The position numbers and the translations under genes were made by a program. A stretch of 21,714 nt of DNA, taken from the NCBI GenBank assembly GCA_964384965.1, contig CAYLLR010000007.1, forward strand, positions 1 through 21,714. The letters run 5' to 3'. The DNA is from GW2011-AR1 sp964384965 (GTDB lineage Archaea > Nanobdellota > Nanobdellia > Pacearchaeales > GW2011-AR1). A model generated the notes under the pieces. That model saw only the letters and a list, made by a program, of their open reading frames with translations. It was not told the DNA's origin and did no database searches. This document shows, piece after piece, positions 21,526-21,714 of this stretch (positions within the stretch are counted from its first letter, which is position 1; every line of letters starts with the position of its first letter).

Positions 21526-21714
21526 ATGGAAAAAAGAAAGGGAAATTTGTTTTTTATTTTCAGTTTTCTGATTTTTCTTTCTCTTGCTTTTGCGAGTGCT
21601 AATGTTTTTGATGATTTGTGGAGCAGTTTTACGGGGAAGATTATAGAGGCCCCAAATCCTGCCCCAATTTGTGTTGATTGTGCGGCTCCACCCCTGGGGT
21701 GTCATTATGAAAAT
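21526..21714 (+). CDS. Exported cysteine-containing surface protein, 3'-truncated by the window
   Basis: An open frame of 63 codons runs from ATG 21526 to the window end. It starts with a basic MEKRKG, a hydrophobic core (residues 7-24) and an ASA site before NVFDD, a Sec-type signal peptide. The mature part begins WSSFTGKIIE and continues into a Pro/Cys-rich stretch, CVDCAAPPLGCHYEN (48-62), with three cysteines that could bind metal or form disulfides. Similar Cys/Pro/Gly-rich segments after GxIxxAP occur in surface proteins of DPANN archaea in my recollection; no family can be named. It follows the secretion ATPase by 53 bases and may be a substrate or a surface subunit. Confidence 0.68.
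   Translation, partial: MEKRKGNLFFIFSFLIFLSLAFASANVFDDLWSSFTGKIIEAPNPAPICVDCAAPPLGCHYEN

Overview
The window looks like an AT-rich genome segment of a small-genome archaeon, most likely DPANN (Pacearchaeota/Woesearchaeota-like; this placement is inference). The archaeal character is firm: an Orc1/Cdc6 initiator, both subunits of the archaea-only DNA polymerase D, an archaeal-type CMP kinase, a Hef-family helicase, an XPF-type nuclease, and promoters with a TATA-like box about 25 nt before the start codon. The first ~345 bases do not belong with the rest. They are about 54% GC and carry the 5' part of a bacterial dienelactone-hydrolase gene, so a chimeric contig join is the simplest reading.

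Layout. 1-315 (-): bacterial hydrolase fragment. 352-629: very AT-rich intergenic region with two 30-bp origin-recognition-box-like repeats, a probable replication origin. 630-7477 (+): orc1, DP1, a HAD-type 5'(3')-deoxyribonucleotidase and DP2, the last three with overlapping ends. 7504-8676 (-): TctA-family membrane transporter. 8677-9213: no convincing gene, but a dense array of perfect hairpins (8799-8985) that may be a structured RNA or DNA element. 9214-10134 (-): DRG-like GTPase with TGS domain. 10168-12642 (+): FmrO/ArmA-like rRNA methyltransferase, a tail-anchored coiled-coil protein and an M16 metallopeptidase. 12659-16143 (-): XPF nuclease, CMP kinase, Hef helicase and a site-2-protease homologue without its HExxH motif. 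16245-17930 (+): PRC-barrel protein and two paralogous multi-pass membrane proteins. 18088-19096 (-): two coiled-coil proteins. 19190-21714 (+): FlaI/TadA-like secretion ATPase and the start of an exported cysteine-containing protein.

How it fits together. The left third is a replication locus (origin, initiator, replicative polymerase, nucleotide-pool enzyme). The helicase, kinase and nuclease genes carry the two halves of the fork-repair protein Hef, which is a single fusion in many Euryarchaeota. The right end mixes membrane, coiled-coil, ATPase and exported proteins and could encode an incompletely known type IV pilus-like or secretion machine; no FlaJ/TadC platform gene is visible here. 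Eleven genes, nearly all the first in their presumed transcripts, have a TATA-like box centred 24.5-26.5 nt before the start codon, which implies leaderless mRNAs.
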